DNA of 38,011 bases, taken from assembly GCA_035315065.1 (NCBI GenBank), contig DATFYM010000028.1:1-38011 (forward strand). Reading direction: 5' to 3'. The notes beneath the pieces were generated by a model. That model worked only from the letters and a program-made list of their open reading frames with translations, was not told the DNA's origin and made no database searches. Shown in pieces: positions 1 to 7,314 of the stretch; the first letter of the stretch is position 1, and every line of letters begins with the position of its first letter. The DNA comes from DATFYM01 sp035315065. Its GTDB lineage: Bacteria > Acidobacteriota > Terriglobia > UBA7540. A program made the position numbers and the translations under genes.

Positions 1-55
1 TCACCATCGCAATTTCCTGGTGGCGCGGGTGCAAATCACATCCGATAATTAACAT
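1..55 (-). mobile_element. IS110-family recombinase, N-terminus only (cut by window edge)
   Basis: Reading leftward from an ATG at 55, the frame gives MLIIGCDLHPRHQEIAMV and runs off the window. This opening, with an early Asp in the IxxDxH-type context, is typical of IS110-family DEDD transposases, whose N-terminal RuvC-like domain carries the first catalytic Asp. Only 18 residues are visible, so intactness cannot be judged. The non-coding stretch to its right would be the left end of the element. Confidence 0.6.
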
Positions 56-125
56 GTTCGGCTCCTTTCCCGGCAGCCTTGGTCGTGACCACTACCAAGC
101 TTACCGGTTGGAAGGAGCCGACGCC
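56..125 (-). ncRNA. candidate IS110 left-end structured RNA (bridge-RNA-like)
   Basis: Directly upstream of the IS110-type start codon, GGCTCCTTTCC (60-70) can pair with GGAAGGAGCC (110-119). Inside this stem, AGCCTTGGT near 75-83 can pair with the ACCAAGCT that begins near 93. Many IS110-group elements encode a bridge RNA in the non-coding DNA before the recombinase gene. Position and fold agree with that, but no binding loops were matched to a donor or target. Confidence 0.3.
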
Positions 126-294
126 ATTATGGAATCAAAGCGCCCGCGGCGCTAGGTAACCCCAAGCTTACGGCCTCAAGCTCAAGACTTGCGATTTGTC
201 TCGTCAAAGGGATATATAGCAATTCAGCGTCGGGAAGCGCTTTCGACGCAAATACGGTAAGGCGAGGCCTGCGCTCGGCTCCGGGAGGCCCACT

Positions 295-539
295 ATGAGA
301 TGGATGACACGCTTGATGCTGGTTTTATTTGTCCTGCTTAGTTGTTCGCTTTTTGCTCAGCAACCGCCCGAGATTCGGTACCAGTCGGCGATTCTCTGAA
401 ACTCCCTCCGGACCTTTATTTCGGCGAAGTCGCGGGCGTGGCGGTGAACTCGAAGGGACACGTCTTCGTCTTCTCGCGCGGCAACACTACCGGCCCCGCC
501 TATGGGGCGGCTGCGGCGCGACTTCTGGAACGGGATTAG
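295..539 (+). pseudogene. NHL-repeat protein gene, copy 1 (truncated, frameshifted)
   Basis: This is a decayed copy of the 5' end of the complete gene at 5319. It keeps the same Shine-Dalgarno context (GGGAGGCCCACT before ATG) and signal-peptide region (MRWMTRLMLVLFVLL-type start). About four bases are missing after the GGTACCAGTCGG stretch near 380-395, which shifts the frame; the rest of the homology (LPPDLYFGEVAGVAVNSKGH) continues in another frame and ends at a TAG at 537. Homology stops close to where the second truncated copy (2081) also stops. About 110 bp upstream is shared with the 5319 copy as well. It cannot make an NHL propeller. Confidence 0.75.
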
Positions 540-591
540 CGTGGACGTGACTTGTAAGTCCGCGGCAGAAAAGGTGGCGTAGGCTGCCTAG

Positions 592-840
592 TCAGGCGGT
601 TCTCCGCTTCGGTGCAGGACGACGCTGTCGCCGAAGAACAGGCGCCAGCGCGCGAAGCGTCTGGTTCACCGTCGTACCGTCCGGGAACACATCCAATACT
701 TCCGGATCGATCACGACGAGGTTGGCGCCCTGAGCGTACCTCGCTGCCGTGGCCCCTCGAACCGCCGTAGAGAAGTCATACTCCGGCCGCATCGTGTCCC
801 GGTCGTTTTGTGAATCGCGACCACTAACCTTCTTCTTCAT
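592..840 (-). CDS. brnA: BrnA-family antitoxin
   Basis: 82-residue protein, the expected length for a BrnA/COG5304-type antitoxin, which binds and neutralises a BrnT ribonuclease and autorepresses the operon through a ribbon-helix-helix-like DNA-binding part. The sequence has the usual polar N-terminus, a central FSTAVRGATAARY segment, then VIDPEVLDVFPDGTTVNQTL, matching the beta strand and first helix of the DNA-binding fold. The gene begins inside the 3' end of the toxin gene (17-nt overlap), the usual toxin-first order for brnTA. The pair looks intact. Confidence 0.7.
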   Translation of the reverse strand: MKKKVSGRDSQNDRDTMRPEYDFSTAVRGATAARYAQGANLVVIDPEVLDVFPDGTTVNQTLRALAPVLRRQRRPAPKRRTA

Positions 841-1123
841 AACGTCTCCGCTCCAGTGGCGTTATCGGCCGGGCCGAGATCAATCGAGTGTGCGGCGGGC
901 GCTCAGCAAATGCTACTACCAGGAGCCTCTGCTGGTTGGACATCCCGAGCACGAGATACCGCTCCTCGTTTAGGGAGTGATCAGGGTCCGGCATGAGGAG
1001 GCTGAGTGGGTCTCCGAACACGGTCGCGGCCTCGTCGAACGTCACGCCATGCTTTCTAACGTTGGACTCCGCCTTCCTCGGGTCCCACTCGAATATATAG
1101 CCCACTCGGACGCCCCGCAGCAC
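824..1123 (-). CDS. brnT: BrnT-family ribonuclease toxin
   Basis: About 99 residues with the complete BrnT pattern: FEWDPRKAESNVRKHGVTF near the N-terminus, then FDEAATVFGDPL, DPDHS-NEER, a hydrophobic LLVVAF strand, and the C-terminal RLISARPITPLERRRYEE motif. BrnT toxins are RelE-like ribonucleases that block translation. The frame opens with GTG at 1123; a second GTG shortly inside (before GYIFEW) could be the true start. The toxin overlaps its antitoxin by 17 nt. This is the only one of three brnT loci in the window that reads open. Confidence 0.8.
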   Translation of the reverse strand: MLRGVRVGYIFEWDPRKAESNVRKHGVTFDEAATVFGDPLSLLMPDPDHSLNEERYLVLGMSNQQRLLVVAFAERPPHTRLISARPITPLERRRYEEEG

Positions 1124-1331
1124 CTATCCGTCGATTCACGTGCATACCTATTGTGACCCGTTTCAGCCACCACCGCAGGCGGGCCTCTAGACCGGGCACC
1201 CCAACGATTTGCGCTCGCACAGGTCTTCATTATAACGCCATAACGCCGCTTTTGAAGATGTCCTCCATCTCCCTCCATTTCTGGCAGTGTCTGTTTAGGC
1301 GCATTTGGTTCTTGACCCTGCGTACATACAG

Positions 1332-1621
1332 ATGTACAGTGCGGGAGTGGGCGTTGTTTGGGACCAGGGGAAAGCGAGCGGAACTTCCAGAAGCAAGAAG
1401 TCCGTTTTGCCGGTGCCGTTTTGGTTCTCGACGATCCATATTCCCTTACCGTCGCCGATCACGAGTCCGAACCCGCGGAGGTGCGATAGGTGACCCTGGG
1501 GGCTGACCCCCAAGGCCGCGTTCTGGTGGTGGTTTACACGTATCGCGGCGAGGACTTTCGGCTTATTTCGGCCCGGCCCGCCGAACCTCATGAACGCGAG
1601 GATTACGAGGCACAACGATGA
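1332..1621 (+). pseudogene. brnT: brnT toxin pseudogene (one frameshift plus nonsense codon)
   Basis: BrnT homology is recovered only by combining frames. MYSAGVGVVWDQGKA (from ATG 1332) loses one base around 1375 and resumes in the next frame as RNFQKQEVRFAGAVLVLDD, then LTVADHESEPAEVR. A TAG stands where BrnT proteins usually have an aromatic or other residue before VTLGADPQGRVLVVV, and the frame ends RLISARPAEPHERED at a TGA overlapping the antitoxin ATG (ATGA). The two lesions should abolish toxin production, while the downstream antitoxin is unbroken. Confidence 0.7.
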
Positions 1622-1872
1622 GAACCTACAATTTCAGCAAAGGCAAACGCGGTCCCGTGCTGCCCGTCCCCCCGGGCAAGGAACGTATCACGATCCGCCT
1701 GGACAGGGATGTTCTGGACTACTTTCGGGACTTGGTGGAGCGTGCCGGCGGGGGGAACTATCAAACCATGATCAACAACGCGCTGCGCGCCTACATCGAG
1801 AGCGCCCAGAAGCCCGCACTGGAGGAAACGCTGCGGCGCGTGATCCGGGAGGAGTTGCGCAGTGCGTCTTGA
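1618..1872 (+). CDS. brnA: BrnA-family antitoxin (partner of a dead toxin)
   Basis: 84 residues containing the BrnA ribbon-helix-helix signature: ERITIRLDRDVLDYFRDLVE followed by GGNYQTMINNALRAYIE, the DNA-binding strand and two helices. The ATG overlaps the stop of the broken brnT by four bases, so translation would be coupled. With its toxin inactivated it is an orphan antitoxin that might still repress its promoter or buffer the intact BrnT encoded nearby. That cross-talk is inference. Confidence 0.85.
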   Translation: MRTYNFSKGKRGPVLPVPPGKERITIRLDRDVLDYFRDLVERAGGGNYQTMINNALRAYIESAQKPALEETLRRVIREELRSAS

Positions 1873-2080
1873 GCCACCGTACGGACCCGCCGCCCCATTT
1901 CCACGGCGTGGAGGCGGGCGTAAGGCACAGATGCTTTCCAGAGCCCGCTGTGAGAGTCGGGAGGCTCTTCCGACTGGCGGCGATGCGGTGTGCATTGGAT
2001 GCCTCGCTTCGAGGCTCGCGATTGCAGCATCCGCAAGAGGACTCTGGCGCGGGCTTGCGCTCGTCTCCGGGAGGCCCACT

Positions 2081-2374
2081 ATGAGATGGATAGGACGCTT
2101 GATACTGGTTCTATTTGTCCTGTTCAGTGGTTCGCTTCTCGCGCAACACCCGCCCGAGATCCGGTACCGGTCGGTTCCCGATTTTCTGAAACTCCCGCCC
2201 GACCTTTATCTCGGCGAAGTCGCGGGCGTGGCGGTGAACCCCAAGGGACACGTCTTCGTCTTCTCGCGCGGCAACGCCACCGGCCCCGCCTATGGGGCGG
2301 CCGCCGCCCAACTTCTGGAGTTCGGCGCCAGTCCTCAACGCAAAGGAACTGATCTGAATGGAACCCCATCTTGA
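2081..2374 (+). pseudogene. NHL-repeat protein gene, copy 2 (5' fragment)
   Basis: Second truncated copy of the gene at 5319. Signal peptide (MRWIGRLILVLFVLFSGSLLA) and the first part (PPEIRYRSVPDFLKLPPDLY, GEVAGVAVNPKGHVFVF) are in one frame for 97 codons. Homology ends just after AAAQLLEFGA and the frame closes in unrelated sequence that overlaps the start of the TrhA gene by 17 bp. The Shine-Dalgarno GGGAGG is kept, so a short exported peptide could be made, but none of the NHL blades remain. Confidence 0.7.
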
Positions 2375-3005
2375 AAACCGCGAGCGTTTTGCCAACGCGA
2401 CTACGCACGGACTTGGCTTGGCTTTGAGCGTAGCGGGAGCAATCGTGCTGATCTCCTATTCGATTCTGCATGGCTCCTTTTGGCACATTGTCGCGTGCAG
2501 TGTTTACGCCGCAAGCCTGGTGTTGCTTTATTTGTCCTCCACCCTCTACCACACCTTCACCGCACAACCTCACAGGCGGCTGTTTCGTATTCTCGATCAC
2601 TCCGCGATCTACTTCCTGATCGCGGGAACCTACACACCGTTCACGATGGTTAGCCTTCGCGGCAGATGGGGGTGGACACTGCTTGGTGTCCTTTGGGGAC
2701 TGGCCCTCTGCGGGGTCGCTCTCAAGTTTGTGGTCATCGGACGCTTTCCCGCCGTGTCCATTGCGGTTTATATTCTGATGGGCTGGATGGGCATCATCAG
2801 CGTCAAACCGTTACTGGCTGCTATTTCCCTGAGGGGTTTCCTTTGGGTGGTCGCCGGCGGTATCTTCTACACGGGGGGAGTGCTTTTCTATCGAGCCAAA
2901 ACAATGCCGTACAGCCATGCCATATGGCACTTGTTCGTCATGGGTGGCAGCGCTTGCCATTACTTCGCCGTGGTCTTTTACGTCCTTCCTCACCCGTCAT
3001 CATGA
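2358..3005 (+). CDS. trhA: TrhA / hemolysin III family membrane protein
   Basis: 215 residues with seven predicted membrane segments, the usual size of this family. Family landmarks are ERFANATTHGLGLALSVAG at the N-terminus, SSTLYHTF after the second helix, FRILDHSAIYFLIAGTYTPF, and the C-terminal HAIWHLFVMGGSACHYFAV. The conserved His, Ser and Asp residues in these motifs form the metal site of the wider PAQR/CREST superfamily. TrhA-type proteins have been linked to membrane-lipid homeostasis; the hemolysin name is historical. AAGGA lies upstream of the ATG. The start overlaps the truncated NHL copy, so that fragment's promoter may drive it. Confidence 0.9.
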   Translation: MEPHLENRERFANATTHGLGLALSVAGAIVLISYSILHGSFWHIVACSVYAASLVLLYLSSTLYHTFTAQPHRRLFRILDHSAIYFLIAGTYTPFTMVSLRGRWGWTLLGVLWGLALCGVALKFVVIGRFPAVSIAVYILMGWMGIISVKPLLAAISLRGFLWVVAGGIFYTGGVLFYRAKTMPYSHAIWHLFVMGGSACHYFAVVFYVLPHPSS

Positions 3006-3062
3006 GTTTGATAAAAGGCCGACCGAGCAAGTGTGGGCGAGGAGAAAAGAGTGCAGGAGCGA

Positions 3063-3102
3063 GGACAATAAAATGCAGGTATGGGGGACAATAGTATGCA
3101 GG
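3063..3102 (+). repeat. two 17-bp direct repeats, IS-end-like
   Basis: GGACAATAAAATGCAGG (3063-3079) and GGACAATAGTATGCAGG (3086-3102) differ at two bases and are 23 bp apart. Multiple short terminal repeats of this kind occur at ends of IS21-type elements, but no transposase is nearby, so this could be a solo end left by an old insertion. Confidence 0.35.
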
Positions 3103-3153
3103 AAGGAAGAGGGACAAACCAAAACCTAACAAAAAGTGCAGGAGCAAGCGTAG

Positions 3154-3187
3154 CGCAGACGTCTTCTCTAACGTCTGCGGTTTTTTT
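3154..3187 (+). terminator. intrinsic terminator
   Basis: CGCAGACGT (3154-3162) pairs perfectly with ACGTCTGCG (3171-3179), has an eight-base loop and is followed by G and seven Ts. It lies about 150 bp after the trhA stop and is the best terminator candidate for that transcript. Confidence 0.75.
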
Positions 3188-3365
3188 GACGGGGATTCTT
3201 AAACCGACGCGGACCGAAAAATCAGGTCCTCTCTACCCAGTTCGGGATTAGCTGACTCACGGCGGCGGTCAGCACGAGTAGTGCCGTCCGAACTTGGCGT
3301 GACTCAAGTTGACAGCATTCGAAAAAAGGCGACAGGCGTGACGTGAGGTATCTCGCGAAAGGGAT

Positions 3366-3584
3366 TCAGGCGACACTTCGGCTTAAGTTTTTCTTCGATG
3401 GCAGCTTCCGCCGCTTCTTTGCCGCGCCCGCCGCGAGGGATTCTTTGGCGGGCCTGTAGAACTCCCCCCGGACGGCTTTGCTCCAATCCACCTTTTCCGG
3501 AATGTCGGTGAGGTCAATCTCCTCATCCTTCAATTTCTTCAGGGCGTTAATCTCTTTAGCTTGTCGCTTAGTGAGCTTCTGCAT
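3366..3584 (-). CDS. BrnA-like antitoxin remnant (lacks DNA-binding end)
   Basis: The N-terminal half matches BrnA-type antitoxins: MQKLTKRQAKEINALKKL, then DLTDIPEKVDWSKAVRGEFY and RPAKESL. At that point such proteins normally continue into a ribbon-helix-helix strand (xxIRLDADVLxWF type), but here the frame turns into AAGAAKKRRK and stops at 72 residues. This suggests a frameshift or deletion that removed the DNA-binding part. It starts 17 nt inside the end of a broken brnT, the same overlap as in the intact pair at 592-1123. Confidence 0.5.
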   Translation of the reverse strand: MQKLTKRQAKEINALKKLKDEEIDLTDIPEKVDWSKAVRGEFYRPAKESLAAGAAKKRRKLPSKKNLSRSVA

Positions 3585-3750
3585 AAGCGATCCTTCCAGT
3601 CGCGGTCGCCTTTCGAGCGGAGATGATCCTGATCACGATCTCTCCGCCTTCTTCGCCGTCGGTGTGAGCGACCACGACAATCGCCCCGCCGGCAGCCGTA
3701 CCCGGTTGATCGCCAGGCCGCACCGCCTCTCTTGCTCCGCTCTGTCCACG
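3568..3750 (-). pseudogene. brnT: brnT toxin pseudogene (frameshifted 3' part)
   Basis: On the minus strand one frame gives VDRAEQERRCGLAI and an adjacent frame gives AIVVVAHTDGEEGGEIVIRI then ISARKATATGRIAYAEAH and a stop at 3568. Together these resemble the C-terminal half of BrnT (strand, VIRIISARKAT, ER-Y-A). No clear N-terminal FEWD motif was found upstream. The gene is dead; its antitoxin remnant follows with a 17-nt overlap. Confidence 0.6.
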
Positions 3751-3995
3751 CCCGCGTGCTCAATCCCTCGACCATTTCCACTCCTCCGGATGTTATCGGG
3801 TCGGAGTCTCGACCGGAGCAGGCATACGGTCAGGAACTGGTATCGGTCCGACAGGAAAGGACGGCGCAGGCGCCACATGGAGCCAGTGTACACCCTGTCT
3901 GAGGTTGACGCGAAACACAAGGCGACGGGAACATTCGAGCCGCGGACGTTGGACCGCAGGTCCGAGCTACCTTGGCTTCTCTAGAAAAGAAAGAG

Positions 3996-4024
3996 TTGAC
4001 TCTTGTATAACGCTGTGGTAGGCT
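3996..4024 (+). promoter_or_regulatory. promoter-like site
   Basis: TTGACT (3996-4001), a 17-base spacer and TAGGCT (4019-4024). The flanking sequence resembles the stronger site at 6534. No convincing gene follows. Confidence 0.3.
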
Positions 4025-4559
4025 ACGGGCGCATGAGAAACGAAGGCTGAAGGGTAAACGGTGAGGGCGGCGCGTCGGCGGGACATTTTAGATTCAAGGT
4101 TCAAGAGATTCGAGATTCTGATTGAAGAAAAGATCGCACTGCGGATGGATCTCGGCGGGGTCACGGAAACGCGGCGTTTCGCGATCTCTTGCCGGTTGAC
4201 CCTTACCACCAACAAGTGGGGTTTGGGTTTCGGGGCTCGCAGGGCGAAACCGTAAATCTGCGAGGCCAATCCATTGATTCGACGATCGTTGTTGGCCAAG
4301 CGGTTCAGCCGAAGAAGCCAGGGCATATTGAATCGAAAGGACTTACTAACCGTGTGCTCGGCGAGCGTTGGACCAACCTTTTCGGGTTTTGCCGGCCACC
4401 GAAACGCGGCGCCGCTGATCTATTGATTCAACAAAGGTTGTTAGCGGAATTGCGGTGGAGAGGGGGAGGGTGCTTGTTCAATCTAAAGGACTTGCTAACC
4501 GTGTTTCCGCCCAGCCTTAAGGGCTTATCTGAAAACGAGCCCATTTTGGAGGCCTCTTT

Positions 4560-4670
4560 TTTGAGCAGAATCGCACCAAATTATGCCATTTTCTGCCAAA
4601 ACCCGGCAGAATATGGCATAAAATCGGCGTTCTTCGCGACCGGTTTTATTAGAACGGGCTAGGCCCTGCG
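4560..4670 (+). repeat. partial copy of a dispersed host repeat
   Basis: The 3' part (TTCTTCGCGACCGGTTTTAT, then AACG and a GCCCTGCGG end) matches the ends of the copies at 4800-5075 and 6810-7095. The 5' part is more diverged. Confidence 0.4.
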
Positions 4671-4799
4671 GCTCGGGAGCCATCCCAATGAGCGCCGAAC
4701 ACAAATTGGCTGGCAGGCTGAGAGCGTCACAGAGCGCCCCAGCACGGATTTTCCGGCAGGCGATCAGAGGATTTCACGAGCAGGTCGGCGAGCTGCATG

Positions 4800-5075
4800 G
4801 ATACCGATATGGTAAAACTCAGAAAATTAACCATGGGACTTTGTTGCCATTTCCCCTCACCCATCGCCGACCCTGGCGGCGAGTCCGTGTTGCAAACAAA
4901 GTGGTTACTGGAGATGATGTCCGTTTTCGGACGTTTCTTGAGCTACCAAATCGTACCAAATCTTACCAATTCCTACCAAGAACGTGCAGCGAACGGGCTC
5001 GAAAGGGCAGATAAGGGGTGCCATAAGGGGGCGTCTTCGCGACCAGTTTTATTAAAACGTGTCAAGCCCTGCAGA
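4800..5075 (+). repeat. dispersed host repeat, copy B
   Basis: Aligns with 6810-7095 over most of its length: GGTAAA near the start, TTGCAAACAAA, a cggacgttt block, ACCAA-rich stretch, CGAACGGGCTCGAA and AACGTGTCAAG at the end. Two frames are similar between copies (for example FLPRTCSERARKGR against FLPKTCTERARRGS, both then stopping), which hints at an old coding sequence, but neither frame is a known protein. Confidence 0.5.
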
Positions 5076-5318
5076 TGATGTCAAGGCGTGAATGGCTGAT
5101 AACGCGCTCCTCGCGAGGGTGCGGAAAAGACGCCGGCGAGCTTCGGGGGGCTCGCCGATCAAGAGCCTAAGCGACTGAAAGATCAGGGATGATGCCCAGG
5201 TTCAACATTTGCGAAGATTGTCTCGCTAAAGGGATACATAGCACACAGTTTGAGCGTCGGAAGCATTTCGACGCCAATATGGTAAGGCGGGGCTGCGCTC
5301 GGCTTCGGGAGGCCCACT

Positions 5319-6395
5319 ATGAGATGGATGAGACGCTCGATGATGCTGGTTCTATTGGTCTTGCTCAGTGTTTCGCTTTTCGCTCAACAACCGCCCGAGA
5401 TCCGGTACCGGTCGGTTCCTGATTTTCTGAAACTGCCGCCCGACCTCTATCTCGGCGAGGTCGCTGGCGTGGCGGTGAACTCCAAGGGACACGTCTTCGT
5501 CTTCTCGCGCGGCAACACTACCGGCCCCGCCTATGGGGCGGCTGCCGCCCAACTTCTGGAGTTCAGCGCCGACGGCCAATTCATTCGCGAGATCGGCCAT
5601 CATCTTTATGCCTGGTCGTTCGCGCACTCCGTAAAGGTCGACAAAGACGACAACATCTGGGTCGCGGACAAGGGCTCGGACATGGTGATCAAGTTCACCC
5701 CGGAAGGCCGGGTGGCGATGGTCTTCGGGCGCAAACAGGAAGCCTCGGACGAGGGGACCCAGCCGTTGCGCCATCCCAAGCCGCCGCTGCCGCCGGTGGA
5801 CGGGATGTTCCGGCAAGTCACCGACATGGCCTGGGACGCGGCCGGGAACACCTATATCAGCGACGGCTATATCAACTCCCGCGTCGCCAAGATCGATAAA
5901 GACGGCAACTGGCTCAAGAGTTGGGGCGAGCCCGGCGACGGGCCTGGGCAGTTCAGCACTCCGCATAGCATTGCGGTGGACGCGCAAGGGAACGTCTACG
6001 TGGCGGACCGCGGTAACCGTCGCATCCAGGTGTTCGACGGCGATGGCAAGTTCCTGCGCCAGATCACCATCGACGTGCCGGTTGATCCCAACGCGCGCCC
6101 GGCGATCGGAAACAAGCCGAGCGCCACCACGGGCGCCATGGCGCCCGGCGCGCCCTGGACGGTTTGCATAACGCCGGGGCCCAATCAAGTGCTGTTCAGC
6201 TCCGACGGCTACCCGGGTCGCATCTACAAGCTCAGCCTGGACGGGAAGGTTCTGGGCGTGCTCGGAGAATCGGGCAAGCAACTCAAGCAATTCGGTTGGA
6301 TCCACGAAATGGCGTGCCCGTCGGAGACCGAACTCTACGTGGCCGAATTGTTGAATTGGCGGGTACAGAAGTTGATTCTGGAAGCGGGTCATTAG
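5319..6395 (+). CDS. Secreted NHL-repeat beta-propeller protein (complete copy)
   Basis: 358 residues with a clear signal peptide (hydrophobic LVLLVLLSVSLFA, cleavage near FAQ-QP). The body is a string of NHL blades: VAGVAVNSKGHVFVFSR, VKVDKDDNIWVADKGSDMVI, MAWDAAGNTYISDGYINSRV, SIAVDAQGNVYVADRGNRRI and EMACPSETELYVAELLNWRV. Such proteins fold as six-bladed propellers; relatives are often annotated peptidyl-alpha-hydroxyglycine alpha-amidating-lyase-like, but substrate binding cannot be assigned here. GGGAGG lies seven bases before the ATG. Two truncated copies of its 5' end (295, 2081) lie upstream, so this is probably the parental or surviving copy. Confidence 0.85.
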   Translation: MRWMRRSMMLVLLVLLSVSLFAQQPPEIRYRSVPDFLKLPPDLYLGEVAGVAVNSKGHVFVFSRGNTTGPAYGAAAAQLLEFSADGQFIREIGHHLYAWSFAHSVKVDKDDNIWVADKGSDMVIKFTPEGRVAMVFGRKQEASDEGTQPLRHPKPPLPPVDGMFRQVTDMAWDAAGNTYISDGYINSRVAKIDKDGNWLKSWGEPGDGPGQFSTPHSIAVDAQGNVYVADRGNRRIQVFDGDGKFLRQITIDVPVDPNARPAIGNKPSATTGAMAPGAPWTVCITPGPNQVLFSSDGYPGRIYKLSLDGKVLGVLGESGKQLKQFGWIHEMACPSETELYVAELLNWRVQKLILEAGH

Positions 6396-6533
6396 CCTGA
6401 GATTCTCACCACCCCCGAGCGCGGAAGGGCGGAGTTTTCAACTCTGCCTTTATCTATATATGTATCTGCGGCCGAGCCGGTGCTAAGGACTCGCCGGCCA
6501 GTCGATGAGAGCTGCTTCATATAAAAAAGGGAA

Positions 6534-6562
6534 TTGACTTTTATATAATTAAATGGTATACT
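6534..6562 (+). promoter_or_regulatory. strong sigma70-type promoter site
   Basis: TTGACT (6534-6539), exactly 17 bases, then TATACT (6557-6562), in AT-rich DNA unlike the surroundings. A MITE-like element begins about 25 bp downstream, so the gene it once served may have been separated from it. After the element only a seven-codon frame (MARVKLE) is seen. Confidence 0.5.
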
Positions 6563-6585
6563 GGGTTGGTATGCTCCAGACTCCC

Positions 6586-6729
6586 AGACTAGCAGGGTGC
6601 TGAAAAAGGCCCTTGGGCCTTCGTAGAGGCCGGCTTTAGCCGGGCATCTTATTGAATTCACAGTGCCGCCCTAAAGGGCGCCGCTACGAAAACCGTTCGA
6701 AACAGGGTTTTTCAGCACCCTGCTAGTCT
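6586..6729. mobile_element. MITE-like inverted-repeat element
   Basis: The ends are perfect complements over about 20 bases (CTAGCAGGGTGCTGAAAAA against TTTTTCAGCACCCTGCTAG), separated by about 100 bp that contains further small hairpins (GGCCCTTGGGCC type). There is no coding capacity. Outer bases AGA/TCT extend the palindrome, so no separate target duplication is visible. Probably a non-autonomous transposable or REP-type element. Confidence 0.65.
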
Positions 6730-6809
6730 AGTCGACCGATGAGAAGATGTTATACTCAAGGTGTATCATGGCTAGAGTAAAGCTAGAGTAAACAGAGTGC
6801 CTGGCTTCA

Positions 6810-7095
6810 CTGCTGGGCCGGCAATCGGCACCGTTAGAGATGTGGTAAAGCGGATAAAATTAACGGGGAAATTAATTACCTTTTACGGCGCGCCTTGTTG
6901 GAGAGGCTGTATTGCAAACAAATTGGTTATTCGAAGAACTGTCCATTATCGGACGTTTTTGGCCTACAAAACCGTACCCAGTTTCTACCATTTCTTACCA
7001 AAGACGTGCACCGAACGGGCTCGAAGAGGCAGTTAAGGGCCAGTTAAGAGGGGGTTTTTCACACCCGATTTCATTGAAACGTGTCAAGTCCACAA
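6810..7095 (+). repeat. dispersed host repeat, copy C
   Basis: Diverged copy of 4800-5075 (shared TTGCAAACAAA, ATCGGACGTTTTTG-like block, CGAACGGGCTCGAA, AACGTGTCAAG). The similarity spans about 280 bp with many substitutions and a few indels. Confidence 0.5.
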
Positions 7096-7264
7096 GGCTC
7101 GAGTCAAGCCGGGAATGACGCGCGGCGACGCTCTTCCTGTACAATGGCGAAAGAAAGAGCGCTGGGCTTGTGAGTCGCACTAGTCAAGGTGTAATGTGGT
7201 GAAGGCTCTAAGGGGTCGCCGGCAACGGCGAAGTCGCTTCGTCGAACTGCCACCTACCTTCTAG

Positions 7265-7300
7265 CAACTGCCTACCGCCTGCTGCCTACTGCTTCCTGCC
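7265..7300 (-). repeat. heptamer array, GGCAGTA word, 3' of the ADOP gene
   Basis: On the minus strand it reads as GGCAGGAAGCAGTAGGCAGC and further GGCGGTA/GGCAGTT units, starting about 15 bp after the permease stop codon. The G-rich strand is the sense strand of the upstream gene, as in the phage region. It shows that these arrays also occur in host DNA. Confidence 0.7.
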
Positions 7301-7314
7301 AGAAGGAGTCGGGT

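Larger units (their letters stand above)
3921..5318. other. 1.4-kb stretch without a supportable gene
   Basis: Short frames here have no recognisable family, no good ribosome-binding sites and atypical composition. It contains a promoter-like site near 3996 and two diverged copies of a segment repeated again at 6810-7095. The last 110 bp before 5319 are shared with the upstream flank of NHL copy 1. It reads like decayed mobile or duplicated DNA. Confidence 0.5.

Noticed and set aside
5352..6392. 346-codon minus-strand open frame
   Set aside because: Exact antisense of the complete NHL-repeat gene; His/Val/Asp-rich composition produced by high-GC codon bias. The plus-strand blades and signal peptide are convincing.
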